Positions 34,200-45,731 are shown, counted from the first letter of the stretch. The stretch: 64,000 nt of DNA from Symbiodinium natans (GCA_905221605.1 CAJNDS010001224.1:1-64000); one strand, 5' to 3'. Made by a program: numbers and translations. The notes: generated from the sequence alone by a model not told the origin.

Positions 34200-34597
34200 G
34201 CAGGTCTGTCGCAAAACCCCGGGCGTTGATACATACCCTATGTAGCGGGGTATGTCGCGTGTGTGGGCCACTATACCCAGCTACAAGCAATTAATATTGG
34301 CACGCGGCTCACGGTGGTCTATCCTTTAAAGGGCCTTCACAGCAAACCCCACCCAGTCTTTGGTGTCTTCTTCTATTGAGGAATACAGCTAAGTTGAAAT
34401 CAATAGTTTAACGCCCCTAAAGTAGTAATATGATTCAGACCACTTAGAATCTGATGTGTCTGCGAATCAAGGGTGCATTTCCCGTTCATTTACTTCAATC
34501 GTTCATATCTTGACTTCATTTCATTCATGAATTCTTCTACTTCAAGGGTTTAGGGTTTCGGCTCTCGCGCTCGCACAAGGCAGGCAAGGACTCGGTT

Positions 34598-34692
34598 GGG
34601 TTTAGGGTTTAGGGTTTAGGGTTTAGGGTTTAGGGTTTAGGGTTTAGGGTTTAGGGTTTAGGGTTTAGGGTTTAGGGTTTAGGGTTTAGGGC
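34598..34692 (+). repeat. TTTAGGG tract
   Basis: About 13 perfect units. A second perfect tract follows at 34785-34870 beyond a short island. Confidence 0.97.
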
Positions 34693-34693
34693 A

Positions 34694-34782
34694 GATTTAA
34701 CTCGTCTAACTTTTTTGGAGGCCTGCCGGAGAGGAGCCCTGTGACCGACTCGACGATGACACCGGCTGTAGACCTGGAGTTC
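34694..34782. CDS. exon-like island, open on both strands
   Basis: Plus: after a pyrimidine-rich tract and TTGGAG|G it reads LPERSPVTDSTMTPAVDLEF and ends at G|GTTTAG. Minus: after CTCCAG|GTC it reads VYSRCHRRVGHRAPLRQASK. TTTAGGG tracts lie on both sides. Confidence 0.32.
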
Positions 34783-35162
34783 AGGTTTAGGGTTTAGGGT
34801 TTAGGGTTTAGGGTTTAGGGTTTAGGGTTTAGGGTTTAGGGTTTAGGGTTTAGGGTTTAGGGTTTAGGGTCCTGCAAAATGTTGAGGGCGAAGGAGCTGA
34901 AAGGGTTTGGAGGTACGTGGCTTGCTGCAGGACGTTCCGTGTGTAGGGCTTTAGGGTGGCGGGTTGAGGGCATTGGTGGGGCAGTACGGTGAACCCTGAA
35001 CCCTGAGCCCTGAGCCCTGAACCCTAAACCCTAAACCCTAAACCCTAAACCTTGGACTTCTGAACCTGAAAACCCAAGCCCTAAGCCCCAAACTGTTGGA
35101 TTCTTGCTGGGAACCAAAACCCTTGTGAAAAGGAAATAAGGGCCTACTCTGGGTCCTAGCCC

Positions 35163-35273
35163 TTGGTAGCCCAATATCATAATAAGGTCACGCCTTTATG
35201 GGTTGGTTACTTGATACAAATGGAATCCAGAGCCCAAAAACAAAAAGGGCAAAGGGCACCACTAGGCTACCAA
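35163..35273. mobile_element. TIR element, family 1
   Basis: TTGGTAGCCCAATATCAT ... CACCACTAGGCTACCAAG with the family interior. Confidence 0.84.
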
Positions 35274-35295
35274 GAGTCTGCTACTTGGCCAAATC

Positions 35296-35411
35296 CTACT
35301 ATCTGCGTAAGAGCCCCAAAAGAATCTAAAAACAATATTCCCTGTATTACCCTTAATATAAGGAACAGTGTTTGTCTTTTTTTTTTTTAACTTTTTCGGG
35401 TTTCTTAAGTA
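35296..35411. mobile_element. TIR element, family 3
   Basis: CCTACTATCTGCGTAAGAGC ... CGGGTTTCTTAAGTATCC with a poly-T interior run. Abuts a family 2 element. Confidence 0.76.
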
Positions 35412-35508
35412 TCCGGCTTGCCCTTATACTATCAGTCCTTAATAGGGATTATGATAGGGGGTACTATAGTCCCTATTATGGACTGTTAGTATAGGGGGGA
35501 ACATCCCA
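35411..35508. mobile_element. TIR element, family 2
   Basis: CTTATACTATCAGTCC ... GGACTGTTAGTATAGGGGGG then AACATCCCAA. Abuts a family 3 element on its left. Confidence 0.82.
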
Positions 35509-35727
35509 AAGCAGACCTTAACCCATATAGGGGCCCCTTACTATGAATTTAAGGTATATTTCTGTAATTCAGTCATATTGGGCTCAGGTGCAACAGGGCT
35601 ATTGTTTTAGAAACTCTATAGGCTCTGAGCCAGGGCCCCGGCAGCGTGAGCATGCAAAGGCACAAGGAAAAAAGCACCTCGCGCAGGTCGAGGAACTTAG
35701 GACTCGCCAAAGCCTGAAACCTCCTAC

Positions 35728-35838
35728 TTGGAGGTTCATGGTACTTACTAACCAATTAACTACCAATTTTCACTGTACTTATAACCCTACTCATAATACC
35801 CCTAAAGGGCCGTCTTGGGACCATGAGCCTTCAAGTAG
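35728..35838. mobile_element. TIR element, family 4
   Basis: ACTTGGAGGTTCATGGTACT ... GGGACCATGAGCCTTCAAGT. Read as an intron, the ends give a GA donor (TTG|GAGG) and AAG acceptor. Confidence 0.82.
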
Positions 35839-35857
35839 TGCCAACATGAAAGGACTC

Positions 35858-35960
35858 TGCAGCGGCCGCTGCTGCGACGACGACCATGACGACGATTACT
35901 AGCACGATTGTGCTACAACGACGACTTCTACGACCACGGTCTCGACGACGATGGACCGCT
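35858..35960 (+). repeat. degenerate CGACGACGA trinucleotide region
   Basis: Diverged GAC/CGA units. Adjacent plus frame NMKGLCSGRCCDDDHDDDY looks like repeat translation. Confidence 0.75.
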
Positions 35961-36249
35961 CCTTGTACTATGCTTTCGCCGGTGCGATGTTTGAACTCAT
36001 ACATTCTATCCACTTACTTCCGTTGTTGGGATGCTTTTCGGGGTTTTGGGTTTAGGGATGTTTAGAGTTTAGGGTTGCTTGGTGTCAACATGTTGCCCTG
36101 GTCGACAGCAGACCCCGATCTCATGCAGTGCCGGTTTAGAAACCAGACAGGCCCATACCATGCAAGGGCTTGTAAGGACATACTTTAATCTACCTAGGCA
36201 TTCTTTCAACTGGATAAGGAAACTCAGTGTGAATGAAGGGAGATTCATT

Positions 36250-36340
36250 TACCACTATTGGCTTCAGAACCCCCACAAAATAGACAGATACTAACCCCTA
36301 TATTGCCCCTTAGAAGGAAGAAAGATATGTCATCTTAAGC
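36250..36340. mobile_element. TIR element, family 3, truncated by telomere-like repeats
   Basis: TACCACTATTGGCTTCAGAA ... ATCTTAAGCAAAA then (CCCTAAA)n in place of TAGTAG. Confidence 0.75.
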
Positions 36341-36424
36341 AAAACCCTAAACCCTAAACCCTAAACCCTAAACCCTAAACCCTAAACCCTAAACCCTAAA
36401 CCCTAAACCCTAAACCCTAAACAC
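36341..36424 (-). repeat. CCCTAAA tract
   Basis: About 12 perfect units that directly truncate a family 3 TIR element on their left. Confidence 0.97.
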
Positions 36425-36436
36425 AGCATAGGCAGT

Positions 36437-36514
36437 TCAATTGGCTCTCTGGTGCAGCCGCGCTGCCAGCTGCCAAAGCTTGACCGTGCTTGTCTGCTGC
36501 GGAGTCTCCACAAC
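36437..36514 (-). CDS. probable terminal exon of an unrecognised gene
   Basis: After GAGAG|GTT the minus frame gives 25 codons, VVETPQQTSTVKLWQLAARL then HQRAN, and stops at TGA. It may mark the 3' end of a minus gene lying to the right. A plus frame (PRCQLPKLDRACLLRSLHNL) is also open. CCCTAAA left, TTTAGGG right. Confidence 0.38.
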   Translation of the reverse strand, partial: VVETPQQTSTVKLWQLAARLHQRAN

Positions 36515-37382
36515 CTCTCACCATGAGGCACCAGATCCAAAGTGTGGGCGGTTTAGGGTCTAGGGTTTAGGGTACGGTGTGGGGTTTCTCCGAGAAGGGA
36601 CCAGAGCACCCCCCCCCCAAAAAAAAAAAAAAAAAAGAAGAAAAAATGCGAATCAAACTGTTTGGCAGACCATTCACAAGTAAACCAGAGAACCCAAAAC
36701 GGAAATCACCATATACGAATCCAAGTTCTGGTTCAAAGTACATGAGGGTGCAGGGTTTAGGGTCATTCCTTCGTTATGGGGCTTTGGGCTCTTTGGGAGG
36801 TACCCCTAAACCCAAAACCCTAAACTCTGAGCAACGAAAGCAGCGCTTGGCACGAGGACTTCTGCGTTTACAGCAGACGCTGAGGATCCACAACCCTAAG
36901 CCCTTGTTTGAACCCACCTAAACCCTGAACCCTAAAACCCTAAACTCCAGAGACCCTTAACTCCACCCTTTGGCTCCTGACTTGGCCGATGTGAACAGGG
37001 CTTCTGCAAAATGGGGGAACTCGTTTTGGGGGGACTCTAAATTATGACAAGGGGGGTCTTAAACCCCCCTACCCGAAACCCCAATGTGGCGACATGCTCA
37101 AATCAAACACCAGGGCTGCTTTGCCCGTCACTTCTTCCCTGCGGTCGCTTGAGGCTTCAAAACATGTCGAGATGCAGGTTCCCGGGGGTCTGAAGGGTCA
37201 TAAGCATGGTAACCATACCAGTAACTTAACCCCAGGTTTGGATACGAAGTACAACGAACCATGAACCTGCAAGTGGGGGTTTCGGGTTGTTAGCGGTGAA
37301 AGCTTACTACTGGTAAAACGAAAGCAGGAGCCGGTGATGGTGGTCTTGGGCGGGGGAGAGGCAAATCTCTGAAGCAAACAAC

Positions 37383-37494
37383 CATGTGGGTAGTTGTCAA
37401 AATTAGGGTCCCTTTTTGGGTCCTTTCTACAATACGGCACCTATTATTTAGGGTACCAAACAAAGGACCCTAATTTTGACAACTACCCATGTAG
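37383..37494. mobile_element. TIR element, family 9, long palindrome
   Basis: CATGTGGGTAGTTGTCAAAA TTAGGGTCC and GGACCCTAATTTTGACAACT ACCCATGTAG are near-perfect inverted repeats of about 28 bp; further arms pair inside. Confidence 0.86.
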
Positions 37495-37705
37495 ACAAAG
37501 AAGGACCCCAGTGCAGACGCCCGAAATCCTTGGCAACTCCCCTTGGAACTCCAAAGTATGTTTAACACTCCTGTGGGTTGTTTACGCAAACTACTTAATG
37601 CTTCTGAGTAGGGAATGAGGGCGTAATCCATTAACCAGATACATGGTACCAATTTCCCTCATTCCTAAGAACCAGGTAGGAAAACAAAAAACAGGGGGCC
37701 AAGAG

Positions 37706-37806
37706 TAACCTAGGAATAAGCCAAGCAGGGTGCCCTTTTTGGTTTAAAGGGACTTAGAAGGGAACCTAAACAAAAAGGGAATAAAGGCCTAGTGTGGATT
37801 CTGGAA
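37706..37806. mobile_element. repeat family 11 (AGTAACCTAGGAAT...GGCCTA)
   Basis: AGTAACCTAGGAATA ... GGTGCCCTTTTTGGTTTAAA GGG ... GGGAATAAAGGCCTA. Other copies: 16530-16625, 31240-31350, 35100-35160, 42718-42820, 62835-62890. Confidence 0.7.
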
Positions 37807-38567
37807 CACCGGAGGCGGGGGGCGGTGGGCCTTGAAGCTTTGCTCAACATCGACATCCTGGCAGACAGGAGCTCTGAAGGGGATTGGTGACATGTGCGTC
37901 CAAAGTTGATCCTACAAATTCTCACAGCTGGACCGTAAGCAGATGAAGCACAGAATCCTGCTTCTGGCCAGGATGCCAGCATCTATGCGTGAGATTCTGA
38001 GGTTCGAAAACTTGATAGGCTTCCCGCAGCAGGCACATGCCTCAGCCGGCGCATCCAGCACATGTGTGCTTAAAGTAGTCGGAAGTCATGTTCAAGCACT
38101 TGACATGTTCAACTTTTCAAATCGTTCCAGCGAGGCATTTTAAAGGGAAGAGCACTGCAAACAAACACCATGCGGCCGTAGATTTCAATTAGTCAGGCCT
38201 TAAACCGAACCCTAACCCCTAAACAATAAACGAAAAAACCTTGAGTGGTGCAAGAACATGTTGCCAGGACCTCATGGTCCCTCTGCTCGGAGATTAATGG
38301 TTGTGATCACACCCTAGCTTAAATCAAGAAGCGATCACCCTCATCCTGTCCCTAAACCCTACCTAAACACTAACCCAAACCCGAACCCCTAAACCCTAAC
38401 CCTAAACCCTAAACCCTAAACCCTAAACCCCTAACCCTAACCCAAAACCTAAACCCTAAACCGTCGCGAATAGTCCCATCCCCTTAAGCTCTTGGCGCTC
38501 GGCCACCGTCCTCTCTCCCCATCCGAAATACGGTAATCCTGAATTCTGCGACCCTGGTCACACCCTC

Positions 38568-38660
38568 CTTGGAGGCTCATGGGAATTTCTAAGCGGTTTT
38601 CGAAGTAACCCTAAATTGCGGACAATGAGTTACCCTACTTACTTGTAACCTCCACGCACC
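38568..38660. mobile_element. TIR element, family 4, diverged
   Basis: CCTTGGAGGCTCATGGGAAT ... ACCCTACTTACTTGTAACCT CC. Confidence 0.6.
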
Positions 38661-39243
38661 CCAGCAAACCCTTAGCCCGAAACCCCCTCACCCTACACCG
38701 CTAAACCCCACAACCTTTTTGGAAATAATCCCGCAATGTTGCGCCGGCAGCACTGCAGAGCGGCTTACCGGGCGGAGTGACACTGGCGAGGTTGGGGAGA
38801 AATCACCTCCCTGCCCAAAACCCCAGGCCATAACTGATCTCATTGAGAATCGACCTTAATGACCCCTAAACCCTAAACCTAAAACCCTAAACCCTAAACC
38901 CGAAACCCTATACTTAGTGTCCCTACTCTATGTTGGAACCCTGGCCGGCTATATGGTCCCGTCCCCTTGTTTATAGGTCTCCGAAGTATGGGCCCTTGCT
39001 CTGTTAGAGTGCAATAATGGCTTAGTGTTAGGGTTTAGTGTTAGGTATATAAATTAAGTCCCCTTACTTGACCCTAGAACAGGAACAGCCTCCTCCGTTT
39101 CTCTGGGAATTAAAGTCCTTGCATGCGTCGCGACTCTCTGTCCACTATACAGAAGGTGCGGCAATAATCTATATGTGGGACAAAATGAACAGCACCCCGC
39201 AAATAAAGTCTATCCACGCATACCTCACAAAAGGTACTCCTTA

Positions 39244-39520
39244 GCTTAAGGGGACGGAAGTATTTTGAATAGCGCGCGTCTGCTGGGCCTTGGCGTCACT
39301 GGATCGAGCTAGGCGCGAAGCACGGGTGGGCAACTTCGCACGCTGTGTCGCGTGCCATCTCGCGGGGGGGGCGGGCGTCGCAAGGTGGCTTGAAAGGTGG
39401 GCGCTTAGGCTCGCACAAGGGCCATGGTATCGTTGCCTCAACTGGCACGGTTGGCATGTGGCGACACGCTGGGCGAAGTCATAGTGTGCTAAGTGTCGTC
39501 CACGTGTTACATCGCTCTTA
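39244..39520 (-). CDS. hypothetical GC-rich ORF
   Basis: Open minus frame of about 90 codons ending at TAA, with a low-complexity basic part (PTRASRLARSSDAKAQQTRA). It lies in the GC-richest stretch of the 37-41 kb region. No splice sites or family recognised; it may be chance. Confidence 0.18.
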
Positions 39521-40852
39521 ATCAGATACGTCAGGTGCACCTCTGGGGTGCACGGTCGTTACAAGTAAAGTGACAAGTACCCTAGTAACCTGATAAGTAA
39601 TAGCTGCCATGATTTAACCCTACCAATTATAGCACCCATGAAACTCAAGGAACATGCGTTTTTTCCCTTTTTGCATCCAGGCCTGACCCTACCCTCAAGA
39701 AAAATGAGCACGGGCCTGGCATCGTCGAACCCAATTTTGCCCTGCATTGCCCCGAGAAAGGCCGATTACCCCCCCATTAGAAACCCTAAACCCAAAACCC
39801 TTTTAGGCTTCTCCGTTCCCGGCTGAGGCAAGAAAAGCCCTAAACCACAGGCGCCCACAGCAAGATCTCTGAACCCGGACCCCCCGGATCTTCAACCTAG
39901 CTGAACCTATTATTGCTTATCCCTTAAACCTGATGAACCCCTGTTCTGATGTTAAGGAATCTTCCTAAATCCAGGGGTCCTAAGCTGACCCTAAACCCTT
40001 GTAACTGAGCATTTTGGGAGAACTGGGTCCCTGGACCTGCCCTCTCTACAGGTATTCCAGCCAGGGCACATCTCCTGTTCCTCTTCCGCCTTGCTCAAAG
40101 TGGCGTGGGGTTTAGGGTTTAGGGGTTAAGGGTTTAGGGTTTCGGTTTTAGGGTTTAGGGGTTTAGGGTTTAGGGTTTAGGTGTAGGGTGAGGGTTTACG
40201 GGTGTATTGCAGGAGCCAATAAACCTTACATCACTGTCACTCAGACTCAAGGGTTCCTTGAAATCCCCTGCCCAGTCCCTCCCCCAGAAGGACAAACGCA
40301 ACGCCTCCTATGCGGGTTCTGCCACTAGGACCAAGACTCCCAAACCAAGCCAAATAGCCCTATCAGGCAGGAATATCCTCAACTAAGGGGGTAACTCTAC
40401 ACAAATGGCGTGGGACCATGTCAAAGCAGAAGTTCAGTGACAGGGACCATCACTCGAAAATCGTGAATGGCACGCGGCGGAATCCGTCCGGCTTGCTTGC
40501 AGAACCCATTTTGGAGCGTGGTTTTTTTTTCATCTTGCGTCAGAGATGAGATGAGCTGCAGCTTTGACCCTTACCCTATTGAGCCCAGATTCAGAGCACC
40601 AGCTGGGGATCACCAAGGCCGCACACTTGCCGCCGCTCAGCAAACCTAACCCTAAACTGTAGTAGGCTTTAACGTAAAACAGCTGGCGGACAGGAAGCCC
40701 TTTTAACCTGACACATCGATGCCCTTCCCCCTCGCCCTCGCATGCCATACCTGGGATGCCCTACGCCTAACCCCTCCAAACCCTGAGGTTTGGTTAGGTT
40801 GGGGTTTTAGGGTTTAGGGCTTAGGGGTTGGTAAGGACCTACCAGTCAGGCC

Positions 40853-40896
40853 GCCCCCCCCCCCCCCCCCCCCCCCCCCCGCCCCCCCCCCCCACC
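40853..40896 (+). repeat. poly-C tract
   Basis: About 40 C with a single G. Other homopolymer runs of 14 or more: near 478, 8900, 12636, 18762, 32643, 45870, 47726, 49078, 52302, 54240. Confidence 0.97.
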
Positions 40897-41187
40897 CCAC
40901 GATACTAACTTTAGGCAGGGGAGTTTGCTAACCTACGTTATCAGACTTATAAACCCAGCTCCCAGCTTAGTCCGTGCAACCCTACTTCAAAAGCCTAGGC
41001 GCCCAGGTGGGTTAAAGTTAAGCCCTAAACCCTCACCTAAACCCCAACCCCAACCCTAAAACCCCAACCCCCCGACCCTTCCGTGTCCCCTCAGGCCCAC
41101 AAACATTGAAGCTGCAACGCCCAGATGCCCCTGATAAAGCCTTCCTTAAGTGCTGATACCCTCGTCTAAATAAAACGTTTGACCTGG

Positions 41188-41232
41188 GATGTTCCCCTGT
41201 ACTAGCAGTCCGTAATAGGGAATATAAGAATC
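41188..41232. mobile_element. TIR element, family 2, left half only
   Basis: CTGGGATGTTCCCCTGTACT AGCAGTCC then unrelated AT-rich sequence. Confidence 0.65.
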
Positions 41233-41944
41233 CAGAAAATGCTAAACCTGTTACGAAAATACTTAATATATATATATATGTTATATTATATAATGTCAGT
41301 AGGATTCTTTAATAATCAAAAACTGTTCAAAGCTTACCTACCAGATCCCCCTAAGCTCCCCTACAAAGCCCAAAAAAAAGACGGACCACAACCAAAAAGG
41401 AACTCAGGGCAGGACGGAAGCCATGCTTCCTCGGGAATCGAGCTGAAGGCTTTTTGTTGGTTAAGGGTCTAGGGTTTTAGGTTTTAGGTTTAGGGTTTAT
41501 GGCGAGGGTCCTAGGGTCTAGGGTTTAGGGCTTCGGCGTTTAGGGTTTAGTTTATGACTAGCACTGAAAACATCAGAGACGGCTAGGCCTGGCTTGGTCC
41601 AAGCAGACAAAGCTCTTTGCGTGGCGCCTGTTGATTGTGAACTCGTGGTGCTTGTTTGTGTGCACTGCAAGAGCCATGCTTCACAGCCTCGAGGGGCGTG
41701 CCTTCCCACCAAGCTAGTCGCGCGGGCACTACTGAGTTGCCGCCCTTACCCCAAACCCTTCAACCCTGAAACCCTGAAAACCCTAAAACCCTAAAACCCT
41801 CAACCTCAACCCAAACCCTACACCCTTGCCCTTAACCCCAAAACCTATGCCCTTCTCCCCATGGCGGTGCTACCAGCTGGGTCCCGCGCGTCGTCCCTGG
41901 CGCGTTAGGATAATGCGGCGACTCCGCAACTGCGAGTCGCGGGC

Positions 41945-42117
41945 TGTTTCGGGTTTATGGGGTTTGGGGTTTGGGGTTTAGGGTTTAGGGTTAAGGGTAA
42001 GGGTTTAGGGTTTAGGGTTTAGGGTTTAGGGTTTAGGGTTTAGGGTTTAGGGTTAAGGGTTAAGGGTTTCGGGTTGAGGGTTTGGGGTTGAGGGTTTAGG
42101 GTTGAGGGTTTAGGGTT
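41945..42117 (+). repeat. TTTAGGG tract
   Basis: About 24 units with TTAAGGG and TTGAGGG variants, right of the 41.84-41.93 kb island. Confidence 0.95.
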
Positions 42118-42205
42118 CCTTTATGTTAGGGGGGACTAGAGGACACCTCTGGGGCAGATCATTGAGGCACAGGGGTCTGGGGGGGAGTCCTGCAAATGAC
42201 ACACT

Positions 42206-42284
42206 TGGAGGTTGAAAAAGGGGTTATAAGTATGGCTACTACGCTGAGAACCCTACTTATAATGACCCATGAACCAACAAGCAG
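42206..42284. mobile_element. TIR element, family 4, short
   Basis: ACTTGGAGGTTGAAAAAGGG ... AATGACCCATGAACCAACAA GCAG. Confidence 0.7.
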
Positions 42285-42440
42285 GATTGACTAGCCAGTT
42301 GAAGTACGAACAGAAAGGCTTGCTAGTCTTCTGCCTGCGGGTTCTCCAGGACAAGAACACTAGGGAGTACTGAATGCTGAGAAGCACCAAAAGGCATGCA
42401 CTGTTGACGTGTGTCAGATTTTGTGCGATGTCCATGTGAG

Positions 42441-42720
42441 ATGACATGCCACGAGTTCAACGCGACCTTCTGCAGTCCTTTCTTTCACCGCCTACAAACA
42501 TTCAGCGAGTCGCCCATCTCGCTTGAACATTTGTTACCAACGCCATTGTCGTGCCCTGCTACGGGTCTATTCTTAGGGGGCTTACTGTTAACACTAGAGA
42601 TACATGCAGCGTCCGACAGTTCTTCCGGTGGTCTGCGTATGGATGACAAGCTCGACAAACCACATGAGGACAACAACAGCGCAAGACTGGAAACCACAGA
42701 AGCATCTAGCGGAACCCAGA
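42441..42720 (+). CDS. hypothetical ORF segment with one hydrophobic stretch
   Basis: An ATG-started frame reads MTCHEFNATFCSPFFHRLQT, then a hydrophobic GLFLGGLLLTLEIHAA and a polar tail MDDKLDKPHEDNN. The frame stays open to 42971, but the part after 42705 is made of two TIR-element remnants and is not protein. A minus frame is also open. Weak. Confidence 0.2.
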
Positions 42721-42856
42721 AACAAAAAGGGTGCCCTTTTTGGTTTACAGGGGCTTATGAAGGAATCTGGACCCTAAGCCCTAAACAAAGGAATAAGAGC
42801 CCATTCTGGATCCTAGATGGGCTGAAACCTTTGCTCTATCAGCAGCTTCTGGTGCT

Positions 42857-42974
42857 ACCAAATTCCTTAAGAACCCCAGAAAGATGTTTAAAAAAGATAA
42901 TCTGCAGGGTAATATTCCTTATAGGGGTAATACAGGGTTTGATTTTTTTGCGGGGGCTCGTAAGCAAATAGTAG
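42857..42974. mobile_element. TIR element, family 3
   Basis: CTACCAAATTCCTTAAGAAC CCC ... GGGGGCTCGTAAGCAAATAG TAG. It supplies the C-terminal third of a spurious long ORF here. Confidence 0.8.
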
Positions 42975-43218
42975 GGTGTCTACTGTGGGGGCATCGTGCC
43001 GATGCGACACTCCATGGCCTAGCCGTTGCCGAGACTACCAATGGTTAAGCCGGTGGTCCGGGGTTTAGGGTTTAGGGTTTAGGGTTTAGGGTTGCTTCTC
43101 AGATTCTTCCAATCTCATGCATGCAGGCTAAGGCAACTACAATAGTATGCCCTCCCCGAACCCAAAACCCTAAACCCTAAACCCTAAATCCTAAATCCTA
43201 AACCCTAAACCCTAAACC

Positions 43219-43300
43219 CTGCCACCCGCTGCGGTGCCTTCCCCCTTTGGGGGACTGCCGACGAGTTGCTTGAGCCCAGCTGCGGTTTAAGACGTGCACT
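43219..43300. CDS. exon-like island, open on both strands
   Basis: Plus: ATRCGAFPLWGTADELLEPS. Minus after CCGCAG: LGSSNSSAVPQRGKAPQRVA up to G|GTTTAG. CCCTAAA left, TTTAGGG right. Confidence 0.28.
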
Positions 43301-43304
43301 TCCG

Positions 43305-43412
43305 TTTGGGGTTTTGGGGTTTAGGGTTTAGGGGTTTAGGGTTTAGGGGTTTAGGGTTTAGGGTTCAAGGGTTTAGGGTTTAGGGTTTAGGTGCTAGGGT
43401 TTAGGGTTCCAA
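43305..43412 (+). repeat. TTTAGGG tract
   Basis: About 14 units with one-base length variants. Confidence 0.95.
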
Positions 43413-43803
43413 GAGAAAGCCCAGGACCCCAACTCATTCAGAAATAGAGCCTCTTCATCCGGTTTGGGGGATAAGGAACCTGTGTGTGGTGAGTGAAGGC
43501 CTGCGGGTATTGCAGAGGAAGCATCTGCGGACGCCAAACCCCGTCTAGGGTCTAGGATTCAAAATGCGTTGCTTTTATGAACAGGAAAAAACCCGAAACC
43601 CTGAACCCTAATAACCTAAACCCTAAACCCGGAACCCTCGGACAACCAAAAGCCTGAACCCTAGATCGGCCCCTAAACCCTTCTTTGCAGCAGGCTTGTC
43701 ACAAGGACCCAAGACCCTGAAGCCCTGCTTCCTAAACCCTCAACCCTCAACCCTAAACCCTGATCCCTGAAACTTCCCTAAGCCCTAGCCTCAATTTCCA
43801 TAC

Positions 43804-43913
43804 TTTGGGATGTTCCCCCTTTATACTAATTACTAACAGTCCTTAGTACCGATGATCGTAGGGGGTACTAGAATCCCTACTAAGGAGCTCCTAGCATAAG
43901 GGGGAGCATCCCA
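43804..43913. mobile_element. TIR element, family 2
   Basis: TTGGGATGTTCCCCCTTTAT ... AGCATAAGGGGGAGCATCCC. The ends TTGG|GATG and CCCAA read as a GA donor and near an AG acceptor if spliced. Confidence 0.84.
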
Positions 43914-44416
43914 ATCCAGACTCCCTGCACCGGCCTGCAGGACACGCCTGTCAGGCACATGAGAAGGGAGCTGAAACTGAAGCTTCGGGCACGCTGAGGG
44001 CCACCCAAAAAAAACTGAAGCCGAAAAAAATAAACACCGATACGCTTCCTTTAAGAAGCCCTACATCATGATAATTGGTATGAACTACCAGGCACTGTTC
44101 CGAACAAATCGGCCACTCGACTGGTTACATGCGGAGATTGTCTGTTGCCCCAGGCGAGGTAGAGGATGGACGGCTGGTGATTCGTGAGGATATGCTCAGG
44201 TCGAAGCCTATTGGTCTTTGCCTTTGCGCAGCACTCTTGCATGATCCTTATAAACCCTACACCCTAAACCATGAACCCTGAACCTTTCTGCAAGAGCCGT
44301 CCTTGCCTTGAAGGTCTTCGGCATCTTTGGCCAAAAGGTCCTCAGCCGAAATCAGAAAGCACAACACCCATGAAACACCTGCGACGGGTGGCAGCGCTGG
44401 GGAACGGAGAGCCTTA

Positions 44417-44503
44417 CTAAACCCTAAACCCTAAACCCTAAACCTTTAACCCTAAAACCCTAAACCCTAAACCCTAAACCCTAAACCCTAAACCCTAAGC
44501 CCG
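44417..44503 (-). repeat. CCCTAAA tract
   Basis: About 12 units, left of the 44501-44605 island. Confidence 0.96.
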
Positions 44504-44605
44504 AGCAGCGGCATGAATGCAGATCACAGTGCACCTGTCTGCCAGCATGCTGCTTCTTTGTGCAAGTCGGATGAGTGTCCCACAAGTCGTCGGCAAGAAA
44601 ACTTC
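44501..44605 (-). CDS. exon-like island with GC donor
   Basis: Exactly 35 codons between GCCAG|GAA and CGG|GCTTAG on minus: EVFLPTTCGTLIRLAQRSSM then LADRCTVICIHAAAR. The donor is a variant telomere-like repeat read as GC. A Cys-rich plus frame (MNADHSAPVCQHAASLCKSD) is the alternative. Confidence 0.4.
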
Positions 44606-44837
44606 CTGGCATGCGGGTGTAGGGTTTAGGGTTGCCACTGAGGTTGCTGAAGTAGGTATTGCTGTTTGTGTTTAGGCTTGAGTTTTAGTTTAAGGGGTAA
44701 GGTTGGGCATCGCTTCCAACGAAATTATATTTGAGTGTACCGCTTGGTCTCAGGTTCTGCGCTTTCATGGGTTCTCAACCCTATCATCCGGTATACTTGG
44801 GAAGCAAGGCAAGCAAACGAGGAAGCAGGGTATGGGT

Positions 44838-44958
44838 TTCCCTCTACCCCCTCTATAGTAACCCCCCCTAGGTTCCCCCTTAAAGAACCTTAATTAGCCT
44901 TACTTCTCCCTAGATAGCCTTATTTGGGGGGTTAGCATAACGGGGTAGTAGGGAAATT
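44838..44958. mobile_element. TIR element, family 7
   Basis: TCCCTCTACCCCCTCTATAG TAACCCCCC ... GGGGGGTTAGCATAACGGGG TAGTAGGGA. Confidence 0.77.
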
Positions 44959-45294
44959 AATGAGCTAAGGGGAAAGTCCTTGGTCCTTACTTCACCGCCT
45001 TGGATGACCAGGGTACGCCCAGATCAGCCAAAACCCTACGAGATTCCCTAGTAGCCTACTATAGGAGCAAAAAAGGATACCCGGATATCATTTTGGTTTC
45101 GGGCTCCTGCACAGACTAGGGATTAGGGTTTAAGGAAATCAGTTTCAAAGGGTACGGGGGTCTAAACCCTAGGAAACGGGGGAGTTAACAACACCTACAT
45201 AATCAGACTTATAACCAAACTCTCCGGCCCATTATAACCCTACTTATCACGACCAGCTGGGGGGGGGGGCCTACTTTGCAGACCTTCACCCGAA

Positions 45295-45565
45295 ACCCTA
45301 AGCCCTGAAACCCAAACCCTAAATGTCTTTTCTCTCCCTAAATCTCTTTTCTCTTAAACCCTAAACCGTAAACCCTAAAACCCTCAACCAAACCCTAAAA
45401 CCCTACCTACCTGTACGCCAAAACCCTAAACCCTAACCCTAAACCCTAACCCTAAACCCTAAACCCTAAACCCTAAACCCTAAACCCTAAACCCTAAACC
45501 CTAAACCCTAAACCCTAAACCCTAAACCCTAAACCCTAGCCCTAAACCCTAAACCCTAAACCCTG
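45295..45565 (-). repeat. CCCTAAA tract, longest run
   Basis: Degenerate at the left, then about 20 near-perfect units, left of the 45569-45660 island. Confidence 0.96.
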
Positions 45566-45568
45566 CCA

Positions 45569-45660
45569 AGCCCGGGCCTGGTGGTGCCCAGTTTGTGGCC
45601 AGTGGCTCGGAGGGCGGCTGCAGGGCCTGTATGCCGGGGGCCACAGGTCGAATCCGGAGG
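45569..45660. CDS. exon-like island, open on both strands
   Basis: Minus after ATACAG|GCC: ALQPPSEPLATNWAPPGPG up to GTTTAG. Plus after GCCAAG: PGPGGAQFVASGSEGGCRAC and onward to a stop. CCCTAAA left, TTTAGGG right. Confidence 0.28.
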
Positions 45661-45731
45661 CTTAACTCATAGGGTTTAGGGTTTAGGGTTTAGGTTATTG
45701 GGTAAAGGGCTGTTTGTTGAAAGCAACAACA

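Larger units (their letters stand above)
36930..41460. other. low-signal region
   Basis: Contains one family 9 and one family 4 element, a family 11 repeat, short telomere-like tracts at 38340-38462, 38867-38912 and 40108-40200, and poly-C. Apart from the weak 39244-39520 frame I see no supported gene. Confidence 0.55.

Noticed and set aside
33933-34294. Leu-, Cys-, Val- and Thr-run ORFs
   Set aside because: Different frames of the (CAA)n microsatellite.
42705-42971. C-terminal part of the 186-codon plus ORF
   Set aside because: It is composed of a family 11 fragment and a family 3 TIR element.
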